NCBI GenBank assembly: GCA_024232355.1
Contig: JAAEPW010001061.1
Location: 15,587-79,586, forward strand
Direction of reading: 5' to 3'
Length of the DNA stretch: 64,000 nt
Origin: Chloroflexota bacterium
GTDB taxonomy: Bacteria > Chloroflexota > Anaerolineae > B4-G1
Position 1 is the stretch's first letter; each line of letters opens with the position of its first letter. The notes below the pieces were generated by a model. The model was not told the origin of the DNA. It saw only the letters and a program-made list of their open reading frames with translations, and did not search any database. Below are positions 31,850 through 39,560 of the stretch, piece after piece. The position numbers and the translations under genes were made by a program.

Positions 31850-32686
31850 TCAGCCCAGTCTCAGAATCTCGACTGCGCCGGATTCCATATCCATCACCAA
31901 CAGACGGTGTCGCAACAAGTCCCCTTGGCCCACCAGGATTTTGACGACTTCTTGTGCCTCCCAAGCCGCCACGGCCATCGGCGTTGCTGCCGGGGTGCCC
32001 AATTTCGATTCTAGTCCCTGTTCTGGGAGTTCCTGCTCCCCATAGAGGCTGCGCAGGCCAGGGTCGCCAGGGAAAATGGTCATCACCTGCCCCAAGAAAC
32101 CCGCGATACTCCCGTGTACCATTGGGATGCCTAACGCCCGCGCGCCATCCTGCAAGACCATACGAATCGGCAAACGGTCGAGCGCGTCTACGACCACGTC
32201 TGCCTCTTTTAAAAGCAGAGATAGATTTTCTTGGGTGAGCATGATCGAATGATCGCTTACCTCCACCGCGCTGTTAATTGCGGCGACGCGTTGTTTTGCG
32301 GCCCGAGTCTTTTCTGTTCCGAGTTTCGTCTCGGCGCTCAAAAGCTGACGGTTAAAGTTGTGTTCTTCAAAGACATCGCCATCTATCAAGATCAACCGCC
32401 CCACGCCCATTCGGGCAAGCGCCTCCGTGATGTATCCGCCCAGCCCGCCTTGCCCCACGACTGCCACTGTCGCCTGCAGGAGCTTGGCTTGGCCCTTGGG
32501 ACCAATCGTGCCCATGTTACGCAGGTAACGCCAGGGAACGATGTCTGCTTCCAGTGCAGTCCATTCTATTTTTCTTACCGGGCAATTGAACTCGGTAGCT
32601 AGTTCGTGTACCTGCTGCAGGCGGATGATGCGGATACCATCAACCGTTTCTGCAAGCGCACTAATGCGTTTTGGTAAATCATTCAC
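31850..32686 (-). CDS. HesA/MoeB/ThiF-family adenylyltransferase
   Basis: A 278-residue E1-like protein. After an about 70-residue N-terminal extension, the Rossmann motif VAVVGQGGLGG, the adenylation motif HNFNRQLL with downstream KTRAAKQR, and VVVDALDRLPIR are all present. It lacks the C-terminal zinc Cys pairs seen in MoeB/ThiF, which fits the HesA-like branch. It would adenylate the C-terminus of a sulfur-carrier protein so that IscS can load sulfur. Its start overlaps the iscU stop by 4 bp, so it belongs to the Fe-S operon. No small beta-grasp carrier is encoded nearby. Confidence 0.85.
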   Translation of the reverse strand: MNDLPKRISALAETVDGIRIIRLQQVHELATEFNCPVRKIEWTALEADIVPWRYLRNMGTIGPKGQAKLLQATVAVVGQGGLGGYITEALARMGVGRLILIDGDVFEEHNFNRQLLSAETKLGTEKTRAAKQRVAAINSAVEVSDHSIMLTQENLSLLLKEADVVVDALDRLPIRMVLQDGARALGIPMVHGSIAGFLGQVMTIFPGDPGLRSLYGEQELPEQGLESKLGTPAATPMAVAAWEAQEVVKILVGQGDLLRHRLLVMDMESGAVEILRLG

Positions 32687-33087
32687 TGATTGATTATCCG
32701 TCCATTATTTCTCTTGGCTTGATAGTCCTCTATTGCTGCCCTGACTGCTTCTTCAGCCAGCATCGAGCAGTGCATCTTTACTGGTGGCAGACCATCCAGC
32801 GCGGTAGCCACGTCACGGTTGGTGACATGCAACGCTTCCTCAATCGTTTTCCCTTTGACCAGTTCGGTCACCATAGATGAGGTAGCGATAGCCGCTCCGC
32901 AACCAAAAGTCTTGAATTTTACATCCTCAATTTGTTCTTTGTGAACTTTGATCGTGATTTGCATCATATCGCCGCAGGTAGGGTTGCCTACCATCCCCAC
33001 GCCGTCGGCGTTTTCAATTTCTCCCACATTGCGTGGGTTTTGGTAATGATCCATCACTTTTTCACTGTACTGTCCAAATCCTGCCAA
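32683..33087 (-). CDS. iscU: Fe-S cluster scaffold IscU/NifU-N
   Basis: A 134-residue protein with all scaffold ligands: Cys38 and Asp40 in PTCGDMMQ, Cys63 in FGCGAAIA, His106-Cys107 in VKMHCSML. The length is typical of IscU. It assembles 2Fe-2S clusters from iron and IscS-derived sulfur. It lies 40 bp after iscS. Confidence 0.95.
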   Translation of the reverse strand: MAGFGQYSEKVMDHYQNPRNVGEIENADGVGMVGNPTCGDMMQITIKVHKEQIEDVKFKTFGCGAAIATSSMVTELVKGKTIEEALHVTNRDVATALDGLPPVKMHCSMLAEEAVRAAIEDYQAKRNNGRIINQ

Positions 33088-33127
33088 AGCTTGACCTCCT
33101 CGTTCTGTGCAAATCTAATGGTATTGA

Positions 33128-34285
33128 TCACGGCGCGAGCATAGACATTGAGCGCAGCCGTTCGATGATTGGGGGTAGTTTTTCCAATACATAATCAATG
33201 TCCGCATCGGTGTTTTCTCGTCCCAAACTAAAGCGGATCGACCCCTGTGCCAAGGCAGGTTCGACTCCCATCGCCAGCAATACGTGCGAGGCTTCCAACA
33301 AAGCCGATGTACATGCCGAACCGCTGGCAACTGCAACCCCGACCAGATCCAAGCCCATAATGATGCCTTCCCCCTCGATATACTCAAAGCCCATATCCAA
33401 GGTGCCTGGCAAGCGGTCGGCGGGGTGTCCGTTCAAATAGACGTGGTCGATCCGTTCTATGATTCCATCGCAGAGCTTGTCTCTCAGTGCTGATAACCAC
33501 TCAGCTTCCGGCTCTATTTCTGCCAACCGGAGTTCTATAGCTTTGCCCAATCCTACAATGCTGGCTACGTTCTCCGTCGCTGCCCGACGTCCCCTTTCTT
33601 GATGCCCGCCGTGCAGCAACGAGTCTATCTTGATGCCCTTGCGTACATACAACGCCCCGACTCCCTTGGGACCGTAAAACTTGTGGGCTGAGAGTGAGAG
33701 CATGTCAATTCCAAGCTTGTTCACGTCAATTGGCACTTTGCCCACTGCTTGGATAGCATCGGTATGAAAGCAGACCCTGCGTTCCTGACAAACTTGCCCG
33801 ATTTCGACCATAGGCTGAATTGTGCCCACTTCATTGTTAGCAAACATCAAACTCACCAGTGCGGTTTGATCGTTGATTGCTTGTGCCACATCGTTAGGAT
33901 GTACCACACCATATTCATCCACCGGCAAGTAGGTGACGTGGAATCCTTGTTTCTCCAGGTATTGACAGGTTTCTAGCACCGCTTTGTGCTCGATCTGCGA
34001 GGTGATGATGTGATTGCCTGCATCTTGTTTGGCGAGAGCGATTCCCTTGATGGCCTGGTTGTCAGATTCTGTCCCACATCCGGTGAAAACGATCTCGCGT
34101 GGTTGTGCACCCAGCGCCGTCGCGACCTGCTCCCGCGCAACCTCGATGGCCCGGCGAGCTTGCATCCCATAAGAGTGGAGGCTGGACGCGTTGCCGAACG
34201 CCTCCCGCAAATAGGGCATCATTGCTTCCAAAACCTCTTCCCTCAATGGGGTGGTTGCGTTGTGATCCATATAGATGGGTTTCAT
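33128..34285 (-). CDS. iscS: Cysteine desulfurase IscS/NifS, canonical
   Basis: A 385-residue PLP enzyme. The start is at 34285 (MKPIYMDHNATTPL) with AGGAG 5 nt upstream; the frame is open further but overlaps the Rrf2 gene. PLP residues are intact: His100 (IEHKAV), Asp176, Gln179 (DAIQAVGK), Lys202 in SAHKFYGPKG. The catalytic Cys325 is in GSACTS. It converts cysteine to alanine plus a persulfide for IscU. It is the active counterpart of the degenerate paralogue at 37019. Confidence 0.95.
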   Translation of the reverse strand: MKPIYMDHNATTPLREEVLEAMMPYLREAFGNASSLHSYGMQARRAIEVAREQVATALGAQPREIVFTGCGTESDNQAIKGIALAKQDAGNHIITSQIEHKAVLETCQYLEKQGFHVTYLPVDEYGVVHPNDVAQAINDQTALVSLMFANNEVGTIQPMVEIGQVCQERRVCFHTDAIQAVGKVPIDVNKLGIDMLSLSAHKFYGPKGVGALYVRKGIKIDSLLHGGHQERGRRAATENVASIVGLGKAIELRLAEIEPEAEWLSALRDKLCDGIIERIDHVYLNGHPADRLPGTLDMGFEYIEGEGIIMGLDLVGVAVASGSACTSALLEASHVLLAMGVEPALAQGSIRFSLGRENTDADIDYVLEKLPPIIERLRSMSMLAP

Positions 34286-34299
34286 TCTATCTCCTTGCT

Positions 34300-34737
34300 C
34301 TATGTGGAGGGTTCGCTGATCTGCAACTGGGCCTCGTCGCGTAGGTCGGCCAGCGAGATTTTGTCCAATGCATCCTCTATGGCTTGGTTGACGCGTTGCC
34401 AGACTGTCCGTGTCACGCAATCGCTGCCCTGACGGCAGTCAAAGTTATCGTCAGAGGTTACACAATTGACTACTGCGATAGGACCTTCTACGGCCCGCAC
34501 AATGTCTCCTACACTGATGGTTATGGCGTCCCGGGCCAGTGTATAACCGCCGCCCGGTCCTTTTATCCCTCTGACTATGTTTGCTGTACCAAGTTGCCGA
34601 AAGAGTTGGGCCACATAGTCGGCAGAGATTTCCTGGCGTGCGGCAATGTCACGGCGCAAGATGGGTGCGTCGTCAGTGTGAAGGGCCAAGTCTACCATTG
34701 CGCGTAGTGCATAGCGTCCACGCGTTGAAATTCGCAT
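34300..34737 (-). CDS. iscR: Rrf2-family regulator, IscR-like
   Basis: A 145-residue protein starting at 34737 (MRISTRGRYALRAMVDLAL) after GGAGG; a GTG directly before the ATG is an alternative. The winged helix includes LRRDIAARQEISADYVAQL and the wing GIKGPGGGYTLA. Cys92, Cys101 and Cys107 match the Fe-S-binding cysteines of IscR with slightly wider spacing. It likely senses cluster status and represses iscS-iscU-hesA, which follow within 15 bp. Confidence 0.92.
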   Translation of the reverse strand: MRISTRGRYALRAMVDLALHTDDAPILRRDIAARQEISADYVAQLFRQLGTANIVRGIKGPGGGYTLARDAITISVGDIVRAVEGPIAVVNCVTSDDNFDCRQGSDCVTRTVWQRVNQAIEDALDKISLADLRDEAQLQISEPST

Positions 34738-34761
34738 CACATTGTCCTCCCTATGTGTGCG

Positions 34762-34790
34762 ATTGTAATTCAATTGAGTGATTTTGTCAA
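34762..34790 (-). promoter_or_regulatory. Promoter of the iscR-iscS-iscU operon
   Basis: On the minus strand TTGACA (34790-34785), a 17-bp spacer and TACAAT (34767-34762) lie 24 bp before the iscR start region. The AT-rich spacer is a likely autoregulatory target. Confidence 0.8.
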
Positions 34791-34940
34791 CTACTGGTGG
34801 GGCGTATCGGGGAAGTTTTACGTCGAGTTTGTGTTTTTGTCAGCCATAGATGCACAATCATGCCATGCTTGTCCCCAGACGTAAAGGCCTGGTATGCATT
34901 GCGTCACTGGTGTTTATGTTTGGATTTGCAAGTATTGCTC

Positions 34941-35300
34941 TTAGAAAGGTTGTTTCTCTGGTGGGCGACGCTCCGGGACAGGCTGTGTCTCTTGTTCCCC
35001 TCTCACTATTGCGTCAGAGACGTAAAGTGCGCAATAGCAAGCGCCCCATTCTTCCACATCGGGATCGCGATAGTCACATGGGCAGATGATGTCCTTGTCT
35101 TTTGGCTTGTCTCCAATTGCCAATCTGCAAGGACAAGCTTGATAGCCATATCTCTGTCGGTTAACGAGCAATCCCTCGACCAATTCCAAAGTGAACTCTT
35201 TGTCTGGATTCAGGTTGTGGCCTGTGGATTCCGTCCATCGTTTTAGGGTTTCGTAGAGAGCGTCTATCTTTTCGGAAGGGATAACAATCTCTTCACTCAT
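34941..35300 (-). CDS. Ferredoxin:thioredoxin reductase catalytic-chain-like protein
   Basis: A 119-residue protein starting at 35300 in an ATGA overlap with the glutaredoxin stop. The three paired-Cys motifs of the FTR catalytic chain are present: CPC (56-58), CPC (73-75), CYC (88-90), enough for a 4Fe-4S cluster beside a redox disulfide. The last motif is CYC, not the usual CHC, so the active-site His is a Tyr. The C-terminal tail is Pro/Glu-rich. It may reduce the adjacent glutaredoxin or a sulfur carrier with electrons from ferredoxin. Confidence 0.85.
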   Translation of the reverse strand: MSEEIVIPSEKIDALYETLKRWTESTGHNLNPDKEFTLELVEGLLVNRQRYGYQACPCRLAIGDKPKDKDIICPCDYRDPDVEEWGACYCALYVSDAIVRGEQETQPVPERRPPEKQPF

Positions 35301-35587
35301 AGTCCCAGTGCCTCTTTGAGTTTTTCTGGCTTGTATCCCACGACACATACATTGTCTCCCACCACCACGGTGGGAAAGGATACAGCGGTGTTCCAGCAGC
35401 GGACTTGCTCGACGGCATCTTTGCGTTCTTGCCCCTCAAGCTTGTCTATGTAAACATAGTCGAACGTGACCTCCTGGTCTTCCAAGAATTTTCGAGTCCG
35501 TCTGCACCAGACGCAAGTGGACAAACCGTAAAAAACAGTTGGGTGTTGGTCGCGAGTGCCTTGAACGCTGCCTTTTGCTTCTGACAT
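35297..35587 (-). CDS. Glutaredoxin-like protein
   Basis: A 96-residue thioredoxin-fold protein with active-site Cys25-x-x-Cys28 (STCVWCRRT), the cis-Pro region FPTVVVGDNVCVVGY, and a C-terminal helix. The start at 35587 has AGGAG 8-9 nt upstream. It sits between the DsrE-like and FTR-like genes and overlaps the latter. The pairing suggests an FTR-driven thiol relay for persulfide release. Confidence 0.9.
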   Translation of the reverse strand: MSEAKGSVQGTRDQHPTVFYGLSTCVWCRRTRKFLEDQEVTFDYVYIDKLEGQERKDAVEQVRCWNTAVSFPTVVVGDNVCVVGYKPEKLKEALGL

Positions 35588-35614
35588 ATATGTGTCTCCT
35601 TGCGAATCAATTTA

Positions 35615-36040
35615 TTAAATAAAGAGTGTGATGGAAGAATCTCGTGCTTCCTGGACATAGGTTCCTACTGCGCCATATTCGTCAATCAGATCCTCGCGCA
35701 GACCTTTTTGACTGATGCCCATAATATCCATTGTCATATCGCAGGCAATGACCTTTCCTCCCAGTTCTTTAAAGTCTTGGAACAACCTTTCCAAGGACGC
35801 GACATTGGATTTTTTCATTCGCTGCTTGATCATCCACTTGCCCAGGCCCAACATGTGCATCTTGGACAGAGGTCCTTTCTCTAGCCCTCCCTTTTTTAGT
35901 CGCTCAAGTCCCCAAAAGGTAAAGTAGATAGAGACCTCCATTCCCATTGCCAACGCGCCATTGCCAATGATTAGTGCGCTGTACATTTTGTCCATATCAC
36001 CACTGTGTAGGATGATGGTTGTTTTTTCAGGTTGTTCCAT
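35615..36040 (-). CDS. DsrE-family sulfur carrier (DsrE2-like)
   Basis: A 141-residue protein. The N-terminal beta strand is TTIILHSGDMDKMYSALII, and a DsrE2-type conserved Cys100 lies in VIACDMTMDIMGIS. The hydrophobic middle (VSIYFTFWGLERL, MHMLGLGKWM) is typical of DsrE2/COG2210-type proteins that bind persulfide. The start at 36040 has GGAG-like AAAGGAGCAAAG upstream. It lies 45 bp after tusA, consistent with TusA-DsrE sulfur transfer. Confidence 0.88.
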   Translation of the reverse strand: MEQPEKTTIILHSGDMDKMYSALIIGNGALAMGMEVSIYFTFWGLERLKKGGLEKGPLSKMHMLGLGKWMIKQRMKKSNVASLERLFQDFKELGGKVIACDMTMDIMGISQKGLREDLIDEYGAVGTYVQEARDSSITLFI

Positions 36041-36085
36041 TGGCTTTGCTCCTTTCAGCGTGTCACTTTTTCAAACGAACAAGCT

Positions 36086-36352
36086 CTATCGCCGGATGCG
36101 AATTGTCCAATCGGTGTCGGTTCCTTCGACGCTCAATAATTCTAACTTGAGTGCCTTGACGGCCATTGGGATTTCCTTTTTCGATGCTGGGTGCGTGCCG
36201 ATGACTTTGACCACGTCTCCAGGCGCAGCTTTGCGTAGAGCTTTACGCACCTCTACCAACGGCACAGGGCACGTCTCTCCCCGGCAGTCTACTTGGATAT
36301 TGTCTGGCATGGGGCAATCGCCATCCCGGGTGTCTACTTTGATATCAGGCAT
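36086..36352 (-). CDS. tusA: TusA/SirA-like sulfurtransferase with a second CPxP-like motif
   Basis: An 88-residue protein. The start at 36352 has AGGAGG 6 nt upstream. The family motif is CRGETCPVPLVEVRKAL with the persulfide Cys28. An unusual second Cys-Pro-x-Pro (DGDCPMPDN, Cys13) precedes it. The rest follows the TusA fold (GDVVKVIGTHPASKKEIP). It receives sulfur from an IscS-type partner and hands it on, here probably to DsrE. It starts 11 bp after the IscU-like gene. Confidence 0.9.
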   Translation of the reverse strand: MPDIKVDTRDGDCPMPDNIQVDCRGETCPVPLVEVRKALRKAAPGDVVKVIGTHPASKKEIPMAVKALKLELLSVEGTDTDWTIRIRR

Positions 36353-36363
36353 CACATTCCTCC

Positions 36364-36999
36364 TCACTCTACAAATTCTACGGCCACCTGCTCTATATCC
36401 CACAGTGGTTCGATCTTTTCGATGATCTCTTCGCGGATGTTGGCAGCGAATTGGTGATCCTCCGACAGATCAATCTCCACCCGAACCTGGCCCTCAGAAA
36501 CCTCGATTTCGTTGACCAGTTTGGTTCGCACCAAATCAAGCCCTACGACCGGATTCATTACCCGCTTGAGCCGCTTGCGCACCACCTCGATTGTTGTGGG
36601 ATTGCGTTCCTTGATCAGGCCGTGACGTTCCTCGTAATTTTCGATGGCGGCCCGCAACCCGTCCACCGCCAGCACCGAGCAGTGGGTCTTGATCGGGGGC
36701 AGTCCTCCCAGTGCCTCGGAAGCCTCTTTCCAGTTAATCGTCTTGGCTTCTTCCAGGGTCTTGCCCTTGGCCAACTCGGTGATGATGGAACCGGTGGCAA
36801 TGTTGGAAGCACAGCCATAAGACTCGAACTTTATGTCCGTGATGCGCTTGTCGTCGCCATTCACCTTTAGGTAGACGGCCACCATGTCCCCACAGGCCGG
36901 ACTCCCCTCAACCGACTTGGCGTCGGCATCCTCAATCCGCCCCACGTTGTGTGGGTTGCGGAAATGTTCCATTACGATTTCGCTATATGGTAGCGGCAT
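36364..36999 (-). CDS. IscU scaffold fused to a MIP18/DUF59-like C-terminal domain
   Basis: A 211-residue protein. Residues 1-125 are a complete IscU: Cys36 and Asp38 (PACGDMV), Cys63 (YGCASNIA), His106-Cys107 (IKTHCSVL). Residues about 135-211 look like a MIP18/PaaD-type domain (VRKRLKRVMNPVVGLDLV, then VRVEIDL), but the usual LTxxxCP Cys is missing. MIP18-family proteins act in Fe-S delivery, so the fusion may join assembly and transfer. It starts 19 bp after the degenerate IscS, its likely partner. The C-terminal domain call is moderate. Confidence 0.85.
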   Translation of the reverse strand: MPLPYSEIVMEHFRNPHNVGRIEDADAKSVEGSPACGDMVAVYLKVNGDDKRITDIKFESYGCASNIATGSIITELAKGKTLEEAKTINWKEASEALGGLPPIKTHCSVLAVDGLRAAIENYEERHGLIKERNPTTIEVVRKRLKRVMNPVVGLDLVRTKLVNEIEVSEGQVRVEIDLSEDHQFAANIREEIIEKIEPLWDIEQVAVEFVE

Positions 37000-37018
37000 C
37001 TCTTACCTCCGTAAATTG

Positions 37019-38182
37019 TTATTCTTTACCCAGTGGGCTAATTCTACGTAACTCGGTCACCACTTCAGCTACAGCTTCCGCGATTGCGTCTACGTCTTCT
37101 TTTTCATTGTAACGGCCAAAAGTAAAGCGCACAGAGCCGTGCGCTCGTTCGTGGTCGCCGCCGATGCCCAGCATCACGTGGCTGGCTTCTAGAGAACGGC
37201 TAAAGCAGGCAGAGCCAGTGCTGACGGAAAATCCTCGCATATCTAGATGCAACAGCAGTGACTCACCCTCGATAAAGCGGTACGAAATATTGGCATTGTG
37301 CGGCAGGCGGTGGATGGGGTGTCCATTGAGACGGGCGTGCGGTATCTCTAGCATCCGCTCGATCAACCGGTCGCGCATCGCCTGCAAACGAGCCGTTTCT
37401 TCCGGCGTGACCAACTCGACTGCTTTGGCAAAGCCCACCGCGCCAGGGATGTTCTCCACACCTGGTCTCAGATTGAGTTCCTGAAAACCCCCGTCCATCC
37501 ACTTGTTGATAGGAGTTCCCTCACGTATATACAACCCACCAATTCCCTTTGGACCGTGAATAGTGTGCGCAGAGACGGTCACCAGGTCTACGGGGACCTC
37601 CCGCACATCCAGTGGGACGCGGCGGAAACCGTGAGTGGCGTCGGTATGCAAAAGTATCTCTCTCTCCCGGCAAATTTTGCCGATAGCATCCAGGTCTTGC
37701 AGGGTGCCAATTTCCTGGTTGGCTGCTTGGATAGAAACCAGAATGGTTTCGGGCGTGATCGACTCTTGTAAATAATCTAGATCTACGCGCCCGGTCTCGT
37801 CTACCCACAGCTTGGTCACTTGGAAACCCTGCTTTTCCAATGCGCGGGCGCTGTACAGGACTGGGAAATCCTCCAGGGGGCCAGTGATGACGTGCCGGCC
37901 CTTTTTTTCCGCCAGCGCCATAGCCACTCCCTTGATCGCCAGATTGCTTGATTCGGTGCCGCCGGAGGTAAAGACGAATTCTTCTGCGCTCGCTCCTAGA
38001 GTGGCAGCGATTTGGCCTCGGGCGTCATCCAGTGCATCCCTTGCATCCACGCCCAACGAATAGCCAAACTGGGACGTGGCGACGGCATAGATGTCGAAAA
38101 AGTAGGGGCGCATTGTTTCCCAAACCCGCTCGTCCATTCGCGTTGCTGCGGCGTTGTCGAGATAGACGATTTTATCAAACAC
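37019..38182 (-). CDS. IscS/NifS-like protein lacking the PLP lysine
   Basis: A 387-residue protein. I use the GTG start at 38182 (VFDKIVYLDNAAAT) because GGAGG lies 5 nt upstream and a promoter sits just before. The fold I aminotransferase scaffold is intact (GGTESSNLAIKG, ANQEIGT, HTDATHGF). The Schiff-base Lys is Thr207 (SAHTIHGPKG), the PLP-stacking His is Asp105 (LEDFPV), and the PLP Gln is His184. The mobile-loop Cys326 (GSACFSRSLEASHV) is retained. It therefore should not desulfurate cysteine, but could carry a persulfide or ligate a cluster. A. fulgidus IscS is a known precedent for loss of this Lys. First gene of the second sulfur operon. Confidence 0.92.
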   Translation of the reverse strand: MFDKIVYLDNAAATRMDERVWETMRPYFFDIYAVATSQFGYSLGVDARDALDDARGQIAATLGASAEEFVFTSGGTESSNLAIKGVAMALAEKKGRHVITGPLEDFPVLYSARALEKQGFQVTKLWVDETGRVDLDYLQESITPETILVSIQAANQEIGTLQDLDAIGKICREREILLHTDATHGFRRVPLDVREVPVDLVTVSAHTIHGPKGIGGLYIREGTPINKWMDGGFQELNLRPGVENIPGAVGFAKAVELVTPEETARLQAMRDRLIERMLEIPHARLNGHPIHRLPHNANISYRFIEGESLLLHLDMRGFSVSTGSACFSRSLEASHVMLGIGGDHERAHGSVRFTFGRYNEKEDVDAIAEAVAEVVTELRRISPLGKE

Positions 38183-38212
38183 GGTGACCTCCTCTGATTT
38201 CAACTTGATATG

Positions 38213-38262
38213 ATTGTACCATATTCTTACAATAAAGTCAACGAATATATTGTTAAATATTC
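38213..38262 (-). promoter_or_regulatory. Promoter and possible operator of the second sulfur operon
   Basis: On the minus strand TTGACT (38241-38236), a 17-bp spacer and TACAAT (38218-38213) precede the GTG start by 31 bp. Directly upstream of the -35 box an inverted repeat GAATAT-N8-ATATTC spans 38243-38262. Its position suits an activator or an Rrf2-type site, but no regulator is assigned. Confidence 0.7.
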
Positions 38263-38280
38263 ATTAGTTTTTGTCCGAGA

Positions 38281-38321
38281 CAAAAAAAGAGGCAGGAAAC
38301 AAACACTTGTTCCCTGCCTCT
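38281..38321 (-). terminator. Intrinsic terminator of the flavodiiron operon
   Basis: On the minus strand AGAGGCAGG...CCTGCCTCT (arms 38313-38321 and 38288-38296) with inner pairing AACAA/TTGTT is followed by seven Ts. It lies 20 bp after the flavodiiron stop. Confidence 0.9.
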
Positions 38322-38340
38322 GGTTTTTCATTTTCTCTTT

Positions 38341-39543
38341 CTACTCGCCGTTTTTGACGAGCCGGGCAAAGCTCGCGCCGAATTCCTCACCATGCTTTAA
38401 ATCATCGTCCGTTGGACCGCCTTGGAACTCGAAAAAGTCTGTCAAATCCCACTTGAGCCGTTCGATCAACTGCTCTAGGCGGCGTTGCGCTCCTCCACTC
38501 CATCCGTAACTACCAAAGCGGGCGATCTTTTTGTTCAAAATCCGCTTGGTGGCTGCCACTTCCAGCACCTGGGTCATTGGGGGGAATAGGGAGCCTTCGT
38601 AGGTAGGAGCACCCACCATTACCCCTCGCTGCGTCCACAGGGAGGGCATGATGTAACTGACGTGGGTGCGGGTGACGTCGAAAATCGTCAGTGGCACGCC
38701 TTCTTGAGTGATGCCCTGTGCGACGGCGTTCATCATCTTTTCGGTGTTGCCGTACATCGAGCCGTATAGCAGCGTGATGCCTGCCTTTGTAGGACCGGTT
38801 GCACACTCTGCCCACTGCTTGTACAGTTCTACAATGCGCTGAGGATTCTCCCGCCAGACCAGCCCGTGCGAAGGCGCAATGATAGAAACTGGCACACCAG
38901 CCAATTTTTCTATGGCCCGTAGAACCGGCCGGCTGAATATGGCGATGATGTTGACATAATAGCGTAGTGCTTCCCGTTCGTAAAAGTCGGGATCGGGATA
39001 CTCGTCGTCAAAGATACCGCCGCGCAGTGCTCCATAACTGCCAAAGGCATCGCATGAGAACAGTATCTGCTCACTGACCTCGTAGGTCATCATTGTTTCG
39101 GGCCAATGAACAAAGGGCGCGTGAACAAAGCGCAGGGTATGTTGCCCCAACGACAAGGTCTCGCCGTCCTGAACCACCTGTACGCCCTCGGTGACGCCCT
39201 GGAACGCCTCGACCATCGCGCGGGCCTTTTCGGTGCACAGGATGGTGACCTGCGGGGCCATCCGACGCAGCGTGCGCAGGACGCCCGAGTGATCTGGCTC
39301 CACATGGTTGACAACGACGTAATCCAACTGGGAAATGTCGGTGACTTTGTCGATCTGGTCAAAGAACTCGTCTGTCTTGAGCGCCTTGGACAGATCTACG
39401 ACGGCCTTTTTCTCGTCGTCGATCAGGTACGCATTGTAGGAAACTCCCTCCTGGGTGATGGGCCACAGCCCCTCGAACAGGTCGGTTGTCCGGTCGTTGA
39501 CGCCGATCCAGTGAATGTTGGGTTTGATCTCGATAGGCAGCAT
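38341..39543 (-). CDS. Flavodiiron protein (A-type flavoprotein)
   Basis: A 400-residue protein. The N-terminal metallo-beta-lactamase-like domain has a full diiron site: His80-x-Glu82-x-Asp84-His85 (NHVEPDHSG), His146 (FVHWPETM), Asp165 (SCDAFGS), His226 (APSHGLVW). The C-terminal flavodoxin domain starts near 255 (LLYGSMYGNTEKMM) with an FMN-binding GAPTYEGS loop. It reduces O2 to water and/or NO to N2O in the cytoplasm. No rubredoxin domain is fused. The start at 39543 has AGGAG upstream. The diiron erythrin gene lies directly before it. Confidence 0.95.
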   Translation of the reverse strand: MLPIEIKPNIHWIGVNDRTTDLFEGLWPITQEGVSYNAYLIDDEKKAVVDLSKALKTDEFFDQIDKVTDISQLDYVVVNHVEPDHSGVLRTLRRMAPQVTILCTEKARAMVEAFQGVTEGVQVVQDGETLSLGQHTLRFVHAPFVHWPETMMTYEVSEQILFSCDAFGSYGALRGGIFDDEYPDPDFYEREALRYYVNIIAIFSRPVLRAIEKLAGVPVSIIAPSHGLVWRENPQRIVELYKQWAECATGPTKAGITLLYGSMYGNTEKMMNAVAQGITQEGVPLTIFDVTRTHVSYIMPSLWTQRGVMVGAPTYEGSLFPPMTQVLEVAATKRILNKKIARFGSYGWSGGAQRRLEQLIERLKWDLTDFFEFQGGPTDDDLKHGEEFGASFARLVKNGE

Positions 39544-39560
39544 TGATTTGATCTCCTAAG

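Noticed and set aside
31850..32686. E1 enzyme of a ubiquitin-like pathway working with the JAB/E2-like protein
   Set aside because: The HesA/MoeB-like gene overlaps iscU and is part of the Fe-S operon. It is 4 kb from, and separately transcribed from, the JAB/E2-like gene, and no ubiquitin-like protein was found.
34286..34420. 45-codon N-terminal extension of iscS
   Set aside because: It overlaps iscR, does not resemble IscS N-termini, and AGGAG marks the start at 34285.
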